Shown here: one piece after another, positions 19,848 to 34,244 of the stretch | Numbering within the stretch: the first letter of the stretch is position 1 | How the letters are laid out: the number at the start of each line of letters is the position of its first letter | Origin: Scytalidium lignicola | Taxonomy: Eukaryota > Ascomycota > Leotiomycetes | Reading direction: 5' to 3' | Assembly (NCBI GenBank): GCA_002812745.2 | Contig: NCSJ02000132.1 | Location: 46,861-110,860, forward strand | DNA length: 64,000 nt | Notes under the pieces: generated by a model | Databases searched by the model: none | Seen by the model: only the letters and a program-made list of their open reading frames with translations | Told to the model about the DNA's origin: nothing | Position numbers and translations under genes: made by a program

Positions 19848-21574
19848 GGCTTTGATGTGTAGTGCCAGTAAGCTTACCGCGATATCTGCCGACTAGTTAC
19901 ACAGAGAATCCTTTAGGAACAGAGACAATGCCAATTTAGCAATAATTTTCCTAGGATCTTAAGACAGGGCGAAGTTTTTACGACGTCGGTAAAATTAGTT
20001 CTCGTAGATTGTCCGCTTATAAATATGAGGGACCCCACAAGTGCGGCAAAGCAGGTAGCGGGAACCTCAATTACAACCTTGAGTTGTATAAGAATTGAAG
20101 AACTAGTTACATAAGGACAACAAACGTCTTAGGCTGACAAAATGCAATAAGCTTCTGTAGAATCATCCATAAGGTATTGAATATAGTTAACTCATATGCT
20201 CAGTCAAATGACAAGTCATGCAAGTATTGAATCCTTGGTCAATTGCTTATAATGGTAACTTTTGACAAATTGATTGTTTCTTGAGGTTTCTGTAGAATCT
20301 CAATNAAAAATGGAAAATAAAAAAAAATATCTGTAATTGCTGAGAATATTATAGAGTTCAAGACAGATTCCCGGAGAATGAAATCTTGCGTTGTTTGAAA
20401 ATAGGACTTAAATAACTACAAAGCCACGTATACCTCCTTTGAGAATTAATTAAAGCTCTACTTAGGTCCTCTAATATTTATACAATCCTGTTATCTATGT
20501 TCTCATTATCACCTCAACCTTTGTACTTGTCATACAACGCCGTAAGATGAATCGTGCAGACTACCGCTTCCCAATTGTTAAATCCAATTCGGCAGAGAAC
20601 TGGCTATACATCTTAAGGAAGGCGTAGCTATGCTATCTGGAGGGTCTGGTAGTATTTGAACCAGGTTATATGTGTGGAATTGATGCTTCAGGTTGCAGGA
20701 AGATAAAGAGAGCAGGACTGCCTTTTCATATCACTACACCACGTGAGCACTCCTCCTGCGTATAATTGGACAATCTAGAACACTTGACTTTTCTCCTAGC
20801 TCATTTTTAGTAAAAGCAAATACTAGATTATGCCACCTAGCAGACATCTTGGGTGGTAGAACTTAGAGCTGTGGCTGTCTTCGTGAACTTGGTTGATGCT
20901 ACGTGAGACACAGTAGCGACAAATTTATGCAGCCTACCCATTTTACCTGGCAAGCAATAGCCATCTGTGCATTTTGTGAATGCACCAATAACTTATTTGA
21001 GCTTACTGGCCGGTCATTTGGCCAATCGTCTAACTTGGCGTACGGGCCGGAACACATGTCCTAAAGTATCCCCTGGAGAAGTGATCGCAATTTGTGCATT
21101 TAAGCAAAAGTAAGAATCTTAATTAATATTGCCTAATTAACCTAATAAATCAAGTCGCTTTACCAATCGGAGCAGTCATAACCCCAGCGAACGATTTGAT
21201 ACCCACTCATCAAGCAATCGTTAATTATGCAATCATAAATAGCCATGACGGATAAGGATATGCTGGACATTGTACTGTATTTATTTGGAAAGCGAGCCAA
21301 AAGTCAGCGGTGCGGCTGCATCCCGATAATGTTACCCTCCATGACCACTCATGCATCGTCCGGAGGTACCCCGAGAGCTCCAATGGTGGAAGGATTTGAC
21401 CAGAACTTGAAATGTTAGTCATGTTCTTATACACCTCTGTCCTCCGCAATGCAAATAAATTAAAAAGTGTTGCAAACTAAAGATACTAGCTTTAATTCTA
21501 ATTTCTAACTGTAATCGCTAAATGGTATAAGTTCATATCATATAACTTCATAACTCAGATGACCTGTACACATT
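19848..21574. other. Intergenic, 1.7 kb, with a dispersed repeat
   Basis: No gene is seen. The stretch 20945-20981 is repeated at 44500-44536 (34 of 37 bases identical by eye). One N lies next to an A run at 20305. Confidence 0.4.
20945..20981. repeat. Dispersed repeat, copy 1
   Basis: Matches 44500-44536 as described there. It probably derives from an old transposon of which only this piece is conserved between the copies. Confidence 0.6.
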
Positions 21575-22619
21575 TCATTTGTATTTCTCAACCATCTGCA
21601 CAACAGCCTCGTTGACTTCATTTGGATTGGTTGCATTTAGATAATGGGAGCCACCTTGAAGAATGGTGACCTTCGTGTCCTTCGAAGCGGTGAACAGCTT
21701 AATATGTTCATGTGGGATGGTTTTAGCACTGAACACTGGATCATCAGAGCCCTAGTAATTAATCATCAGTATCGTAAATCCAAAATAAGGAAAGCAATTG
21801 TAGTGAGAACCCAAACCTACATGCAACCAGTGAACAGGACACTTGACATCGCTAAGCCTCAATTGAAGTCCATCCCTCGAGAGTAAGTTGATTAATGTCA
21901 TTCGCAACTTGGTCCTGCCTTCATCGCCCCTATATACCTCCTTACACGTCCCAGTCCAAAACTTAACCGTCTCCTCAACCACGGCTCCAAAGCCAAGGGT
22001 GCTGACCATGCCACACAGGACATCATCAACAACGAAGTCAGGTGTTGGAGAGGCACTCGTTAATCCATGGACTATGGGGCTGAGGATGGGCATTGGATCC
22101 CAGCAGCCCTTTGAGCGCGAGTCCGAGGATTCATAGTCCATGGAGCTACCAAGAATAATAAGACCTTGAATCTATTCAAGCGAAAGAAATCAGAATTGAG
22201 TTCTTATACTGTCAATTGTGTTGGGCGAATGCCACGGTGGGGAGGCAACATACCCGCTCCGGAGCTATTAAAGCTATCCGGGTAACAATCCATCCACCTT
22301 GACTTGTCCCCAAAGCATATGCTTTCTCGATTCCCAACGCATCCATAAGCTCCAGTGCAATAATAGCAGTATCCCAATAGTTGTAGTTCTCAGCTGAAGT
22401 GCTGGTTGCGCCATGGCCGAGTGGTTCAATAGCGAGGAGGTTCATGGTATCCGTGAGCTTCTTGTTGTTGAACTGATCACGGTAAAGCGACACAGTTGTG
22501 CAGATGGAGTTGATAAGAAGACAGGTTGGCTTGGATGCATCGTACTTGTCCCCTGATAGAGCGTATCCGACCTTGGTGCCACCGAGGTGAGGGACGTTAA
22601 TTGTCGTTTTGGCAGCCAT
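21575..22619 (-). CDS. Alpha/beta hydrolase, 3 exons
   Basis: Exons 22619-22254, 22171-21821 and 21751-21575 total 894 nt and 297 aa, in phase. It has the alpha/beta hydrolase core: the lid-side strand TCLLINS, the nucleophile elbow LGTSQGGW (Ser within GxSxG), a candidate acid in HGSDDPVF formed across the last intron, and the catalytic His in QGGSHYLN near the C-terminus. No signal peptide is seen, so it is probably cytosolic. Length and layout match epoxide-hydrolase- or lactonase-like members that cleave small esters or lactones. Neighbours are a small membrane protein and a rhodopsin-domain protein, which give no specific hint. Substrate unknown. Confidence 0.9.
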
Positions 22620-23227
22620 ATTTAAGTACTATTATTGTATTTATGTTCCCCTCTTTCTTTTCGATTGACAAGAGATTTTGGAAAGAGATGAAAGTAGCTG
22701 TGAGCTCGGAATTTATTATGTACCCCTTAGGTAGCACTACTAGCTATCGTGCCAACTACGGCTACAACTCACTCCTAAGATACAGACCCTCCTCTTGCCC
22801 CGCTTCTACCGGCAGCTACCCTCGCTCAGGGGAGAGACAGGGGAGGGGAATCCGGTCATAAGTCCGAGGTAACTCACTCGCGAAGGGGAGGGGTAGTGCT
22901 GAAACTAGAACTACCTGCTAGCTCTGTATGAGGTACCGTATCCCCGTAAACGATTCGCAAGCCACCAAAACGGTAGGAATATCCGCCAGCTAACAAGTCG
23001 AAATCTATCCACATGGCTGCCGCCATGCTCTAAGAACCTAATCTACAAAGCTGACAAAAACCACNTTTTTTAAGCCAAGTTATCGCCTCCAATCCGTTTA
23101 ATCAGCTGGTAACGCCAGAGAATTAGTGGGGACCACCCCACTCCTTAGAACTAAGGAAACGTATGCACTTTTGCGTTACATGTATGTTGTAATATATAGT
23201 ACAAGTTCTACTTTCTAAAAGGCTTTT
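22620..23227. other. Intergenic, no gene seen
   Basis: A 608-bp spacer upstream of the hydrolase with one N beside a T run at 23065. It contains GGGGAG-rich sequence around 22830-22890 but no recognisable element. Confidence 0.35.
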
Positions 23228-24471
23228 TCAAGTTGCAGTCTGGGAGAAGTCCTTTTTAACCGTTATACTCCTTAAAGGAACTTCATCCCCGCTTAAACTG
23301 TCTCCTTCTCCCCCCTTTCCAGGCTCGCTAGTCACCGTGTAAACATAGCCATGGGCCGGCCGCAATTTTGGATCAGTACCTGTAGTGACACTAGATTCCT
23401 CTTCCAAACGAATGAACGTGCCATTACCTCCTTGACTGCGGCTTCGTGTATGGCTTTGGGTGCCATTTGTAACACCGGGGTCCGTAATGGCAATTTTGGT
23501 TCGGTCTGCGGAGGAGCGGAAAAGGCTTATAGAGTGTTCGATGTGTAAACTGCGAAGAATGAATTGTATACCAGGGCGGATTGTTGGAAGACAGGCGGAA
23601 GTGATGCCCGCGGACATTTCAATAGCGGTCCAGCCGACTGTGCGAGCGAGTGTGTAGGATGGGTCTTTAGAACTGTAACTAAAAAGTACAGAGAATCGGT
23701 ATGCGGAAGCAAAGACCACGCTGTTTGTGAAGATTTAGTCAGTTGTTTGCCAGTTTGGAGGGGAGTAACGTACAAGAAACCAAGACTAAAGGCACAAGTG
23801 AGAGCGATTTTTTCGGATCTGTGCAGTTTCAATTTCCAAAGCTGTGGAATGGGAAGAATCAAGATGGCCAGGTCCGTAATAATAGTAGCCGCAGCGTTCG
23901 CAATCCATGTTCCTACCTGGTTAATGCAGTGGCCAGGGAGGTCAGGATACCACAACTTTTGGACTGGCACGCAGATGAAGATGAACAAGAAGATGACGCA
24001 GATGGCCCATGCAATAACGAAGGAGCCGATAATGTAAGACCATCTCTTGAAGTGCGGAACGTGGAAGATGCGGTAGAACATCAGAAGGAGACTGAGTTTA
24101 GTCCAAACAAGATTGAGTGCGTAGAGAATCTCAGCGATAAGTAGAAGTTTGGCCATCGTGATAATATCGTTTATTTCAACATGAACTGCGTGAATACCCA
24201 TACCACACTTAAGCATGGCGATGACGAATCCCATGACCATAAGATACCATCCCTATTGTAATTCATCAGAAACGTCGGCCTTCAGACTTTTTGGGGTATG
24301 AGGTTTGTCAATTCTAACCATCGACCACAAAATCAACCAATCATCCCACCATAGCGCCTGTTTCCTCTCAAATCGAGAAAGGATTCTTAGACCTACGGCC
24401 ACAAGAGCAAGGATGGTAACCGCTACTGTAGTAGCAATTGTCCATGGCTGTAAATTCTCCTCCTGACCCAT
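23228..24471 (-). CDS. Fungal rhodopsin-domain integral membrane protein, 3 exons
   Basis: Exons 24471-24319, 24252-23774 and 23720-23228 give 1125 nt and 374 aa in phase. The product has seven hydrophobic segments in the first 270 residues and conserved family features: WWDDWLIL in the first loop, LNLVWTKLSLLLMFYRIF in helix 3, a Cys-containing loop CVPVQKLWYPDLPGHC before helix 5, and ILPIPQLWKLKL after it. The C-terminal 110 residues are a hydrophilic Ser/Thr-rich cytoplasmic tail. This is the common fungal rhodopsin/PTH11-related family, often suggested to be receptor-like. There is no CFEM domain at the N-terminus. Ligand and signalling role are unknown. Confidence 0.9.
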
Positions 24472-27400
24472 GGTGTTGGATTATTCTAACCCGGTGCAGA
24501 GTGCACACCGCAACGAGGAGTGAGCATCAATGGAATATTTCCTAAGCGTAACACAAAAACGGGAGTGCAGGATGGAGGCAGTAGGAGGGGTAGAGGCAGG
24601 TCCAATATAGGGAACATTGTTCCCTAACCAATGCGAATGGAAAGACTTTGATATTGACGGTGCCTTCGTATCAGTTCTTTTGCAAGGACTAAAGGAATAG
24701 TGATTGACATTGGTCTAACGAGATGCGAAATAAGTCCCTCTTTCTACAATCAGGGGATTTGGGACTAAGAACTGAGTCGAAGTCCACCTCGCCGGGGGGG
24801 TGCAAGGAGCTAGTTCCTGTTGAGATCTTTCAAGGGCCTAGGCCGGTCAGTGGTCTGCGCCGTAGCAGGAATTGCGGATGAAGTGTACAGTACTTAAGCC
24901 CTGTTCCCAAGCCTCCCCCCAAAGGCGCTAGGGATGGGCCCCGCAGAGAAAGCAGGCTGGAATCTGGAATAGGGAAGCAAAAGGGGCCACTAGTGGATCT
25001 CTGACGCCTTCGAGACGCTAATCATCCACCAACTAAACTGCTATTCCCCTTCTGCCCCGCCATACATAATGCCCAGAGGTCGCTCTGAATCACAGAAGAC
25101 AGACAAAGAACCCACCTCTCTCGGAGGTGGGCCCTGCCTTGAGTCAAGTAAATGTTTTACATCGGGAAAGGCTATAAANGCTCGAGCCGTATCGCGGTAC
25201 CGGTACACCATTTTGGCTTTTATATCACAGCAGATAGTTTCTCTCGGGGACGTCATGGTGAACTGTGATCTGCAACATAATACGTAAAGGGGGTTTGTGA
25301 ATAACGCCGTCTCTGAAGCGTAATTCAAGCTTTCTATAAAAAAAAGGCACGAGTCATGAGCATAAATCACCTCACAAAAGCTCGCTATCTTTTTTTCAGA
25401 CCTACACTACTTTCAGTGCGATTTGCAGCGAAGGGGAATTCTAGGCCCCAAACTAAGAAAGCGCATGCAATTTTAACAGTCAACACCCACCATACCACCG
25501 GTAACCGTCAAAAAACCAACCACCAAATAGGGAAGACTCGGCATTTAGTGGATCGCCCTTCGGCATATATCCCTATGCAAACAATCGGCGATAAAGACCC
25601 AGTAAAGAAAAGAAAGAAAGAAAAAGCAACACCATCTGCACGGTCACCATCCCTCAAAAGCAAATATTCTACAGATCCAGTTTTGACATGGTAAAAATTT
25701 TCTTTTGTGCGATACACGATTGACGAGCGGTCCAAAGCTGATCCTGTAGGACCAACCGTGCCCATTGCAACACTGTTAATCCGACTATCCAATAACAAGA
25801 TGATAAACGCGGTATATGTGCGGAGTGCTTTCCGTATGTGTACTGTCCGTACGTGCACACGAGCCGACAAGTTCATGTCCAGTTTTTGCNTTTTTCTTAA
25901 AAGAAAAATACACGTGCAAAGGGGAAAAATGATTCAAAATAAAATGCCCGAGGTTTGCCGTCACAAAAACCAATGCTGATAACTTTAAGTTGCTGATGCT
26001 GTACTTCTCATTCCCACTGGCTAATCTAATAATAACTCACATAAGTTGTTGGTCTCCTCAAATTGAACCTTTGTGACTTGTCGTATAGATTAGAAATTAA
26101 TAATTTTCCAAGAAGTACATGATGGTTACACGTGTATAGTGGTCATTCTCGAACCAACCAACCTCGGTAATAATAATTAGGAAAAAGACTTTTTCCTTGT
26201 CTTAAGAGATGGCCTCTTATTCTGTGCCAAGCTGTGGCCAGTTATTGGACCATTCATGAAAAGCTTTTCTGCTAAGCTTAAGAGAACAGTCCATGTACCG
26301 GTACAGTACTGTAGAAGCATGAATGATCATCCCTTTTCCCAAGGGATCCTATAGGAAGATAAATAAATTGCTCTCGATACTGTGACAGCGTTGAGTACTA
26401 CTGCATAAGCCGGAAGTGATCCAAGCGAATACGTTTGTACCGGGAGTACGATAGTATCGTACCATTCATTCTGTGCCCCGTTACAGGAACGGTTAATGCG
26501 ACAGCCAAGATGGCTTTTGCCAGTAGATTTATTATACTGTATGTAGACTTGTACATACGTACCGTGAATTAATGGCGGACTGGTCCCCCCCTTTCAGGAA
26601 GCATATTACCATTACAATCGCTTGTCCTAGTTGCCTAGGACTTGGGCCTTGGACCAAGTTTGAAAGGTTTGTTGACTGTCCAGCAGAGGCGTTTTAAAAG
26701 TATGACATTCGGCATGGCTATTGAATCAATTTGCCCTGGCATGACTGGGGAAAGAGTGGCCATACGGGATTTTCATCCAGATGGAGCAGTCGTTACGCAA
26801 AACGGCTTCTCCACCTGTCAAAAAGGCAGTCCGGCGAGGGCAGCGCTTTGACAGTTTCCGCAGCGGCAAAGCCAAGAGATTAAGTGATTACGCGGTTGCC
26901 AGGAGACTGCGCCGGTTCGGACCAAGCTAACCTCCGTCCACCTTGCATAGCCTCAACGAGTCGAACTCATAGCGATCTTCAACTATCGGCGATGTCTAGA
27001 CGTAGCAGCTTTACCCGAGAGGGTCTTGACATCGGTTATCTGCACAAAAGATGATCGGTTTAAAGAAGTCTGGTCGAACATTCTATATAGCATCAGGTCA
27101 ATTCTTCAATGCTAAAGTAAGATATCATAAATAACGTATCAAATGTGGAGAATGATCGGTACTTATCTTTGTGTAACACTCCGCTGATCCGGAGGCTTCC
27201 ATCGTGGAATACTACATTACTTACTTGTCTTGAGATTCAAGATTGTACTTAAGCGAGTTACAAAGTATACAGTTCGGACTGAGATGTTATCTGCTACCGG
27301 AAAGCNTTTTTTTGCCATTGAGCTAAACCCAATTCTCCAACTTCGCAATAACCTGGCAGCCTGGCAACTGTCTCATCACATGAATCATACCATCAATCCA

Positions 27401-28651
27401 CTGATTCATCATTCCATAGTTAACCGGCAGATATCTTGATGAGTACTCTCTAACATAAATAGGCTGTGATCTGCAACTTGGTTGCAGCCAGATCCCGCCA
27501 TGTCGAAACGCACTTACCCCCTTTTCTCCCTCTTCGGATACGAGAAACTTGTATGGATGGCACGCCCTAAAATACTACTATCGAGGTTCTTGGGTAACGT
27601 ATCGATCAAAGCACTCTTCTAGTTTAGATATTTTAATCATCTTTAATTAAACGAGAAAAACTGCCCGTCGGAAATTTGTTTGATGGGAATTATGCGTAGA
27701 ATTGTGGCAAGTACTCACTGGTACTTGTAGTTACTGTACAAAAAAAAAAGGAATGCACAACTAATATAGCAGCAACTCTACATCATGGAAAATATTTCAT
27801 ACTTAGCGCATCAACGACGGTTACGCACGTCTGTACTTTGACTCCATGCATCTAAAACTTCTTAAATCCTTAAACCAAGGATTTACACCAACCAATTACG
27901 AGAAGTAATTTAAAGTAACTAACTTATCGGATTCGCCGACATATCTCGTAAGCACTTGTATCGGTAACTTACTTCAATTAGTACTGTATACAGGCTTTGA
28001 GACAGTATCTATGCTACTAATCTACATTTGTGATGGCTGTCTCGCACGGTATTTCTGACATTCAATAGATATGGTACCTGTCCGGACATTAATGACGACA
28101 ATTGGTTAGTATGTATGTTCGTTGGTAAGGAGCAGAAGCTTTACAGTAATACTGTTGGTGAAATTATTTAATGTATATATTCCTGCGGATCTTGAAACCT
28201 TTGGATACGATCACGTTCTTGACTATCAACTCTTTTAGTATATCAAATCAAATAATCTAGCAATCACTTGAATACAAGGAACTAGGGAAAGTGGAACTAA
28301 GGCACATTACCCCTTACTCAGAATATGCAGAGTTAACTTGAGGGTTTGTAGCTAGTAACCAAATCTTTGGAAACCAGTGGAGTCATAGACAAAGGCTATA
28401 CTAGCTTTTAAAATATGCGTGGGTAGCTTACTTAGTGGCCCTGAAAACAGATAGTAAAGTTCTCATACTCATTTTTGATATCAGGACAATTTCATCACGA
28501 CAAGTTGCTTTCAATTTAAGTAAAGATATTCCAGACTTCCCGTTATTTCCAGAATAACAACAAAACCTACAAAGTTTTCCCTAGTTCCCTTAATACATTG
28601 CTTCATTTGCTAACATTGCCGACATTCAGGATTCCCATCACAGCTTTTATT
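24472..28651. other. Gene-poor stretch, 4.2 kb
   Basis: No open frame here has a recognisable domain or splice structure. Ns next to homopolymers occur at 25180, 25890 and 27306. Small palindromes such as GTACCGGTAC (around 25200 and 26295) recur. I cannot identify a transposon in it. Confidence 0.4.
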
Positions 28652-30455
28652 TTAAACATTCAGTCCATATTCATCAATCAAAACATCTGCTGCCGTTGCA
28701 CCAGTCCCATACGCAGTTGCTTGTGTATGATTACTCGTCAGGACAGGCACAACGCTCATGTCCGCAATCCTAAGCCCTTCAACACCTTTCACACGGAAGT
28801 GATTGTCCACGGCCGCAGTCGGGTCATCTGCTCTTCCCATCTTAGCTGTGCCAGTCATATGCCACGTGCTAAACAGATTGTCCCTGAAGTGCTCGAGGAT
28901 ATCTTCATCAGACTCTGACTTAGGCACAAGCAACTCGGAAGCTGTATCCTTGGCAAATGCGGGATGTTTGGTCAAGTTGAGAGCATGGCGCAAAATATGG
29001 ATTGAAGTACTGCGGTCATAGGGGTGTGAGAGGAGTTTAGGGTCCATGAGGAGAGGGTCTTTTGGATCTGCAGACTGCAGGCTAACTTGTCCACGGCTCT
29101 GGCCATTCATCAGGAATACGAGCAGGGCGCAGTAGTCGAGGTTCGTAGGCATTTTCGGATTGAACATGTGAGCAGGGAAATGTGTAAGGACCTCGTAGTG
29201 TGGGACAGTTTCTTCTGTGAGGTACTTCTGCTCTTCGGCTGGCAGGGCCTTGAACTCAGGGGATTTTTCAACGTCGTCTGATTTGAACCATCCGATACCT
29301 AGTTGGCAGGCAAAACTCGACCAAGGGCCGGTGCCGTCTTTTTTCCATTGAGCCAGAGCCTCGTCCATGCGCTCTTTATTGCCGTAGAAGGCACCTCGTT
29401 CATTGATGCTCTCCTTTCGAAGATATATGATTGGTACTGCAAAGTGATCGCGGAGCCCTTGTCCAATGGCGGGTAGGTCTTGGATCACTGGAATTTTGTG
29501 CTTTTCAAGCTCTGCACGAGGGCCAATACCAGAAAGCATGAGAATTTTCGGACTATCAATACTGCCAGCGGAGAGAATTACTTCCTTGGAAGTAAAGTCT
29601 TCGTATGTATTAGCTTCATAGAAGGATTTATATGGTATATGTAACATACATTGCTTGCCATTTGATTCCACGCCAACTACTCTTTTGCCTTTGATAATGA
29701 GCCGCTGAACGGGTGAGTTTGTTTGTATAGTCAAGTTATCTCCGTGGCCGACCAAGAGATCTGCCGCGGTGCTTCTTACACCCTTATACGACGAGCTGAT
29801 CAAGGGTCCCATTCCGATTGGATTTCCGGAGTTGTGGTCACCATTGATTGGAAATCCTGCTTCTTGGAAAACGTCTAGCATTTTAGGCACGTCCTTTTCC
29901 CATTCTTCGGCGAATCCAAGATGTAGCTTCCCTGCAGACCCGTGGTCTGATTCTTTAGCCTTGACATACTTTGTGTACTGGTCTTTTATCGGTGGATGGA
30001 AAGCTTCAATACTTTTGAACCTCTTTTGCATGTTTTGCCAGTTAAAACGGACATCGCCAACATCATCTGCCCAGCGGTCGTAATCTCCTTTGGCGCCCAC
30101 GGAATACACGCCAAAGTTGATGGCACTACTTCCTCCCAAACCGATGCCTCTTGAGTAGTCAAGGACTCGATTATTGCAAAACTCTTGAGGCACCGTCTTA
30201 TAACCCCAATTTAGATTAGGTTGCATGAAGGTCAACCATCGCTGTCCATCAACCCGGAGGTTCTTGTCAGCGTTATCGCCACCTGCCTCCAGGAGAAGGA
30301 CCTTGGGCTTTTTAGCAGTTTCTGCGAGGCGAGATGCTAGTGTACATCCAGCAGGACCACCTATAGACAGTCAGTGGGAAAACTGTGAAGGTAGGATCTT
30401 TGGTCTTGGATATACCCCCAACTACTATATATTCATACCCTTCTGAGGAACTCAT
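28652..30455 (-). CDS. GMC-family FAD oxidoreductase, 2 exons
   Basis: Exons 30455-30416 and 30360-28652 (55-bp intron) give 1749 nt and 582 aa. The short first exon is required: it completes the FAD dinucleotide motif VVGGGPAGCTLASR across the intron. Further GMC signatures are LLLEAG (FAD strand), GLGGSSAIN (first PROSITE-type signature), SAGSIDSPKILMLSGIG (second signature) and the active-site His in STWHMTGTAKMG, with a second polar pair in SNHTQATAYG. No signal peptide is seen, so it is probably intracellular. The family includes choline and glucose dehydrogenases, aryl-alcohol oxidases and secondary-metabolite oxidases. The substrate, an alcohol, cannot be specified. It is isolated between two gene-poor stretches. 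Confidence 0.93.
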
Positions 30456-33400
30456 TCTCGTAATTTTAATTACTCAACTAGGGTAATTTATAATATTCAG
30501 ACTTCTGGGCTAGATATGTCTAGAATTAGTTACAAGCCTCCAAAGTAGTTGAATATTGTACGTTGTAAAACTTAATTTACCACACTCTGATTTAAACTTA
30601 TATTCCCTTTTAATTTACACTCAAAATATCTTGAGGTGGGGCGGAATGGGGTGTGAGGCGGGGTGCAGGCGCCAAGTTGATACGGGCGTCCGTCTTAGGC
30701 GCCAAGGAAGATGAATACAAGACCGCACAACTAGATTGCGGCCTAGTAATGAATATACTTGGATTTTTTAGCGTATTTGATACGGCAGTTTTAAAGAAGA
30801 GCTTGTTATTCCACGGAAAAGTTTTGGTGAGAGACCACGAATATATAGCGTTCTTCAAATCTCATCATATGTGACAGTAGCTCTATGGTATTGCGGGGGT
30901 TTCATGGTGGATATCTGTGGTCAGAACTCCGCACAAGGCTTGAACAAAATCATGCATATTATTTCTCTTTGAGAAACGTCTTACGAAACTTCACCGACCG
31001 TCTACGACTGGTTGGTTCCATGCAGCTGATTACGGCAAATGAAGGCGGGATTTCGAAAAACTAGGCCAAGACATCATACCGCTATGCATCGATCAGCAAT
31101 CTTATGCCGAGAATAAGATGCCCCACGATAAGCAGTACAGTAAGCATACAGTGCGAATTGCCAGTACTAAACCAGTAAATCATTCGCTAAATATGCCATA
31201 TAGCGGAAAACAGGGGCCTTAGCTCCATACCGGAAGCCCTGAGTAAATACGGTATTGCGCTTCATACGTAAAAGCTGCAATAGCATGAAGTTTCAGATGA
31301 GGTAAGTAAGATGTAATTCGCTCCGTCATGACGTGAGCATTAATCAAGTGGTATGATACATAAAGAGAGCCGGGTCATTATTACGGTATATTACTTTTAT
31401 TTCACCGAGAATTGAAGTTGCCGTTGAAATGAGCACAAGTTAGCATACGTGTATGATTTAGATAAAGCGTTCTACTTTTACTACATCGAAGCAACCTTTT
31501 ATCCGCAAGCGGATTTAGGTGGTCTTGGGCTTACGTTGCTTCTGAGCAAGATTAGAGATCACCATTCTCTCAGAGCCTCCACTTCTACTAGCGCCACAAT
31601 GGCTAGCACCAATTATTGTGCCGTGCAGAGATTGGAGCTGGATGTGTGCTAAGTGTCGAAGTGAGTTATATTAGGTAACTGTTGTGAATAAATGTCAAAG
31701 GGAAATTTTGCTGATTGGAAACCGGGTGACAGGAAGTACGATCCTCAGTTAGTGTGCCATGCATTTGCGGGCCCTAACTTGATGCATGTGAAGGGAATGG
31801 AAAGGCGTGTGACATCAAGGGGAGGTTTCAATCTCGGTATGGTCCGCCATAAAGCAGCCCGACATCTCTGCTACTCCAATTACTATATCACCACCAGTTT
31901 AATGGGAAAATGAACTGTGACCTATCATCGAGGAATTTAAAGAGAGACAAGTGAGATATCCTTTGGCGCAGAGTCTAATTATACATCTCTATTGCCGTGG
32001 AACTGAACCGAGATTCTCCCTAACCCGAACGTCAACCGTGGAAATCTAATGTTACTTAATAAAATAACAGTAGATGCCTTGGAGCTGGAGACCAGTGTAT
32101 CGACCTTCTCTCACGATGCCTCCTTCAAAATTGGCTATTTGGTGTAATGCACGAGTTACTAGAAAGTTTACGGTTAATCGACAATCAACCAGCCTCCCTT
32201 CTAGCCTATATATCAAATCAGCTATGAGAATCTCGCACACCACTATTGCGACTCCTGAATGCAAAGACTAAAGTCCTGGAGACTTTCTACTCCCAAATTT
32301 CCCCTTATGCTATTTCTCAAACACACTTAGGGGAGGAAGAGCTCGCATTTGAAGATATAGAGTCATCCAAGGCTCGTCTCTGTTGCTACGAAGCTCAAAG
32401 GATTTGTTAAGGCTGGGGGGTGTCGTCACTGAGCTCTCCTAAATGGCTACAAGTGGGTTTGAATCGGCACTTGTTCTCTACAGCGAAGGAAATCAGGCGC
32501 GTAAACGCCTACAGGAGGAGATTTTTGCGTCGGACAGAGACCCTATCTCTTCCGCTTTAGCCCGCCGACTAAGAGGATAGTAGTGTCCTGTGTATCATCC
32601 TCGTGCCTTTCAAGCACTTGATTTCAGGATCTGGCATTACGATGGAACTGAATGCGATCGCTGGTCGGGCTTAGATGGAAGTTAGGTACGTTCCAAGACC
32701 ATCTGCACACATCTTACGAGCCACTGTTGATCACGAAGCAGATATTAACAACATTATCGGCATATAGCCTATCACAAAGTGAGAGCGACTTCCTAGTCTG
32801 GCCATTTATCCGTGTCAATTTGGACTTCAACAACAACCAAAGGCAACGAGAATGAGCAGCCTGAGTCTGAGGAATACCTTGTGCGTCTCAAATTGAGCGA
32901 ATATTGGAGACCGATTAGTAATGCATTGTTTCATACTCCTAATTTTCTCCTCTGTTATCTCCATAGGCTGCCTTTATATTCAGTCTTTACCCGAGGGCCA
33001 TTCAAGAATCCTCTGTCTTAGTCCAGTTACTTACAATCTCTGGAACGTGAGAGAATCTTTATTAAAGCCAATATCCATGAATAGTAGCAATGCTACTTTG
33101 ACGGTCCAGTTCTTATAGACTCCTATACTGGGCAACATGAGACCTTACTCATCCATCATCATCGAAAGCCCTTGCTGGATTTCAGCTAGAGCGTTCTGAC
33201 TTTATAGGACAGGTCTAGAGATATATTTATCCTGAAACACAGATGATATGAAGAGGATACCATTGCCAAATTTCAACTCCTAGAGTTATAGCGGTTTACA
33301 AAACGAGTCTTAGTTCTGACGTGGCACTGCGGGACCACCGGCCGCTCGCGCCACGTTCTAACGGCCCGGCTTTGAACAGCTAATAAGGTCACGTACTGTA

Positions 33401-33686
33401 CAATGTACTCCGTACGTAAGAAAGACTCCACAATTATGCTCAGCTTTCAAGATATGTTATGTTAGGTTATATCCATAGGCCATAATCGCATAATAGTCAA
33501 GTGAGGAGTTGGGGGCGGTTCTATTACAGAAAGAGAGCGAAAAGAGACTCGTTTGCTTTAGGGATTAGCAGGAGGAGTATCTTATTCTACTGTGTTGGAC
33601 TTATAAATCACGAAAAAAAAGCTCTTATCAACTTGTCTCATTATTGCTATTTTTAGCTTTCTTCCTTGGTATGACATCATTTCCTG

Positions 33687-33870
33687 ATGTTAGTAGGGTT
33701 CTGCGCATGTTCGATTTGCACGCCCTCTAGTTTCACCATATTTGATACTGTCATCCAAGCATTTGGGGCATAGAACATGTGCGCAATCGTTTGAATGTAC
33801 CTTGCGACCTTCACTAGATCTCAAAATGGGTATTGACGTGGCTACAGCAAAAGTTGCAACCCTAGTCGAT
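33687..33870 (-). pseudogene. Possible zinc-finger-like exon remnant
   Basis: A minus-strand frame without its own start codon encodes NDCAHVLCPKCLDDSIKYGE, which resembles part of a RING or similar Cys/His zinc-binding fold (C-x2-H-x2-C-x2-C). It ends in a stop shortly after. No partner exon could be connected. This may be chance or the remains of a dead gene. Confidence 0.25.
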
Positions 33871-34244
33871 CAAAGAACTTCGAGAAGACCGGGACTAATA
33901 ATGAGAGGCCAGTATCCTAGAGAAGAGCCTCGGCAAAATTTATAGGCGTGATTGTGTTCACGAGCATCAGTTTTTCTAGAGATGGTGCTTCCTGTGGCCA
34001 TACACGTGTAGTGATGCTTCTTGAGCGCCTCCATTTGAACATACGAGGAAGCAAGCGATATTGCCTGAATCAGCTGTTTTTACGGCGTATCCGGCGAAAT
34101 CAGCACTTAGTTCTCAACGCTGGCGAATAAATTAAAACCCATGGGATCCTTCTCTATAACCTCTTATTATTTTACTATCACATTATAGAAACCAATTCTT
34201 AGCCTGGCTCCTTGCATTCAGCTCATTAGAGCATCAACTACCAA

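Noticed and set aside
23564..24144. Two overlapping plus-strand frames of 130-157 codons
   Set aside because: They are antisense to the rhodopsin-domain protein and show no features of their own.
25508..25979. Overlapping frames on both strands
   Set aside because: No domain, no splice logic and no codon bias; likely chance in a gene-poor stretch.
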